Below are positions 15,081-16,656 of a DNA stretch of 16,656 nucleotides, one piece after another. The translations under genes were made by a program, and so were the position numbers. The stretch is from Bacteroidota bacterium (GTDB lineage: Bacteria > Bacteroidota > Bacteroidia > Bacteroidales > UBA4417), in contig JAIFMH010000012.1 of assembly GCA_020048595.1 (NCBI GenBank), positions 1 through 16,656 on the forward strand. The letters are read 5' to 3'. The first letter of the stretch is position 1; the number at the start of each line of letters is the position of its first letter. A model generated the notes under the pieces. The model was not told the origin of the DNA. It ran no database searches and saw only the letters and a program-made list of their open reading frames with translations.

Positions 15081-16656
15081 CATAGTTGAATACCTCATAA
15101 AGTCGGGTATAGCTCTAAGCGTCTTCTACCTGTTTTACTGGCTGTTAATGCGCAAGTCAACACACTTTGGACTAAACCGGTTAACCCTGGCCACATCCTT
15201 ACTGGCTTCATTGATTTTACCCTTATTCAAAATCAATATTACTCCCGAAGTGATTGCTACCAGCATCCCGGTAATGAGTCTTGATCTGGCAAATGTGGTG
15301 CAGATTGTTAGTAAACCGGAACCGTTTTGGGGAATACGCGAAATTGTGCTTCTGGTCTATTTTTCGGGGTTGGCGATAACACTTTTCAGACTTATCTATC
15401 AATCCATTTACATTCACGTGATTACGAAAATGTCGAGGACTTTAATTAAAGGCAATCATACTATAGTTTTGGTTGAGAAAGATATTACGCCTTTTGCTTA
15501 TTTCAGTAAAATCTTTATTCCCGCGTCCAAAATGGAGGAATCGTCCTTCGAAAGCATACTGGCACACGAAAAATCGCATCTGAAACAGTATCATTACATT
15601 GATCTTTTCCTGATCGAAATTGTGACGATTATTCAATGGTTTAACCCGATAGTGTGGCTGTATGAACGCTCAGTAAAAGAAGTACACGAATATATGGCCG
15701 ATGATGAAGTTCTGAAACAAGGCGTATCCAAAGGGAAATACCAGGCTTTACTGGTAAACCAGGCTTTAGGAGGCCCGGTGTTTACCATATCTCACCAATT
15801 CAACCAATCACTCATTTTAAAACGCATTATCATGATGACAAAAATGAAAACACCGCAACTGGCAAAAATTAAAGTGCTGCTTTTTATTCCATTGACAGCT
15901 ATTCTGCTGATGGCATTTTCGAACCCTGAACCAATTGTTAATCCGGTAGTGGAAAAGGTACAATCTCTGACACAGCAGATAACGGATTCCGGGTTATTGC
16001 CCGATAATTTAACATCGCAGAAAGCATCATCTACTGAAAAAGGTTCAATAACGGTAAAAGGAAAAGTAATTGATGGATCTACTTCTCAACCAATTGAAGG
16101 AGTATCCATTATTATACAGGGGACAACAACAGGGACAATTTCAGATAAAAACGGAGCTTTTAAAATTAAATCTGAATCGTCTGACTTAATCCTTGTTTTC
16201 ACTCATATTGGATTTAGCACTTCATTTAATGAATTTAAATCGGATAACAACAATGCCATTATCCAAATGGTGAAAGGTGTTAAAGAGTTGACGGAAGTCG
16301 TTGTTTCGTATCCCAACGAAAATCAGAGCATCAAGCCAACACCTTATTATGTGGTTGATGGTGTTCCTTCGGATGAAGCAACGGTTAATGCACTTCTTGC
16401 AGATGGAATTGAATCAATTTCCATATTAAAAGACGAAAGTGCAACCATTATTTATGGAGAAAAAGGGAAAAACGGAGTTGTTCTTATAGCTACCAAAAAA
16501 GGGAAATCCGTTGAAGATAACTCAGGTAAGAAAACAGATATTATAACAGTACAAGGTATAAAAATCGAAAAAAGTGATAAAGACGAGGTTTTTACAGTGG
16601 TAGAGCAGTTACCATCCTTCCCGGGAGGTGAAAGTGAACGCGTCAAATTCCTTTCT
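15073..16656 (+). CDS. BlaR1/MecR1-type M56 membrane metallopeptidase with regulatory, plug and TonB-like domains (3' end outside window)
   Basis: Open for 528 codons from the ATG at 15073 to the window edge. Hydrophobic segments lie at about residues 8-26, 37-55 and 92-115, and a fourth (IKVLLFIPLTAILLMAF) at about 266-283. The zinc-peptidase motif is HEKSH (165-169), with Glu206 in EYMADDEVL as probable third ligand, facing the cytoplasm as in BlaR1. After the last membrane segment, and so probably periplasmic, comes a carboxypeptidase-regulatory-like beta-sandwich (about 322-405, ITVKGKVIDGSTSQPIEGVS). A SusC-type plug-like segment follows (about 425-475, YYVVDGVPS and ISILKDESATIIYGEKGKNG), then VVEQLPSFPGG (from about 507), which is how TonB C-terminal domains begin in this phylum. 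It lacks the penicillin-binding sensor of staphylococcal BlaR1. It is translationally coupled to the BlaI gene and probably cleaves, or triggers cleavage of, that repressor. Confidence 0.92.
   Translation, partial: MDNIVEYLIKSGIALSVFYLFYWLLMRKSTHFGLNRLTLATSLLASLILPLFKINITPEVIATSIPVMSLDLANVVQIVSKPEPFWGIREIVLLVYFSGLAITLFRLIYQSIYIHVITKMSRTLIKGNHTIVLVEKDITPFAYFSKIFIPASKMEESSFESILAHEKSHLKQYHYIDLFLIEIVTIIQWFNPIVWLYERSVKEVHEYMADDEVLKQGVSKGKYQALLVNQALGGPVFTISHQFNQSLILKRIIMMTKMKTPQLAKIKVLLFIPLTAILLMAFSNPEPIVNPVVEKVQSLTQQITDSGLLPDNLTSQKASSTEKGSITVKGKVIDGSTSQPIEGVSIIIQGTTTGTISDKNGAFKIKSESSDLILVFTHIGFSTSFNEFKSDNNNAIIQMVKGVKELTEVVVSYPNENQSIKPTPYYVVDGVPSDEATVNALLADGIESISILKDESATIIYGEKGKNGVVLIATKKGKSVEDNSGKKTDIITVQGIKIEKSDKDEVFTVVEQLPSFPGGESERVKFLS

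Overview
The window looks like a chromosomal segment of a member of the Bacteroidota, probably Bacteroidales/Marinilabiliales-like, though the exact taxon cannot be settled from this sequence. Three things support this: secreted proteins ending in type IX secretion system (T9SS) type A sorting domains, -7 promoter elements of the TAnnTTTG form, and a BlaI plus M56-peptidase pair whose peptidase carries carboxypeptidase-regulatory, SusC-type plug and TonB-like segments. Intergenic DNA is AT-rich and unusually roomy around the secreted-protein genes.

Layout. Positions 1-7830 hold four minus-strand genes for exported proteins. They are a truncated large surface protein (1-879), a small secreted protein resembling phage tail-tip/adhesin domains (917-1597), a 290-residue protein that is little more than a signal peptide plus the C-terminal module of the large proteins (2223-3095), and a 1201-residue repeat-rich T9SS cargo protein (4225-7830). 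The first, third and fourth are paralogous module by module. Between the third and fourth lies a 347-bp MITE-like element (3643-3989) with 13-bp terminal inverted repeats. It is filled with small hairpins, one pair of which shows compensatory base-pair changes.

Positions 8341-14158 form a signalling block. On the minus strand, an NtrC-type sigma-54 activator (12208-13551) is followed by a very large cytoplasmic hybrid histidine kinase carrying PAS, GAF, HisKA, HATPase, receiver and HPt domains (8341-12006). The kinase leader holds a nested inverted repeat. Diverging from the activator is a stand-alone receiver-like protein (13712-14158) that lacks several canonical receiver residues.

Positions 14484-16656 form a self-contained regulatory operon on the plus strand. 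A BlaI/MecI-type repressor overlaps by 8 bp an M56 (BlaR1/MecR1-type) membrane metallopeptidase that runs off the window. The promoter is built into an array of three dyad-symmetric operators at exact 20-bp intervals. This predicts autorepression by BlaI, relieved by the peptidase. The peptidase is fused to outer-membrane-receptor-like and TonB-like segments.

The best candidates for something under-described are the hairpin-bearing MITE-like element, the modular T9SS paralog cluster with its stand-alone C-terminal module and phage-like neighbour, and the BlaI operator array driving the M56-plug-TonB fusion.
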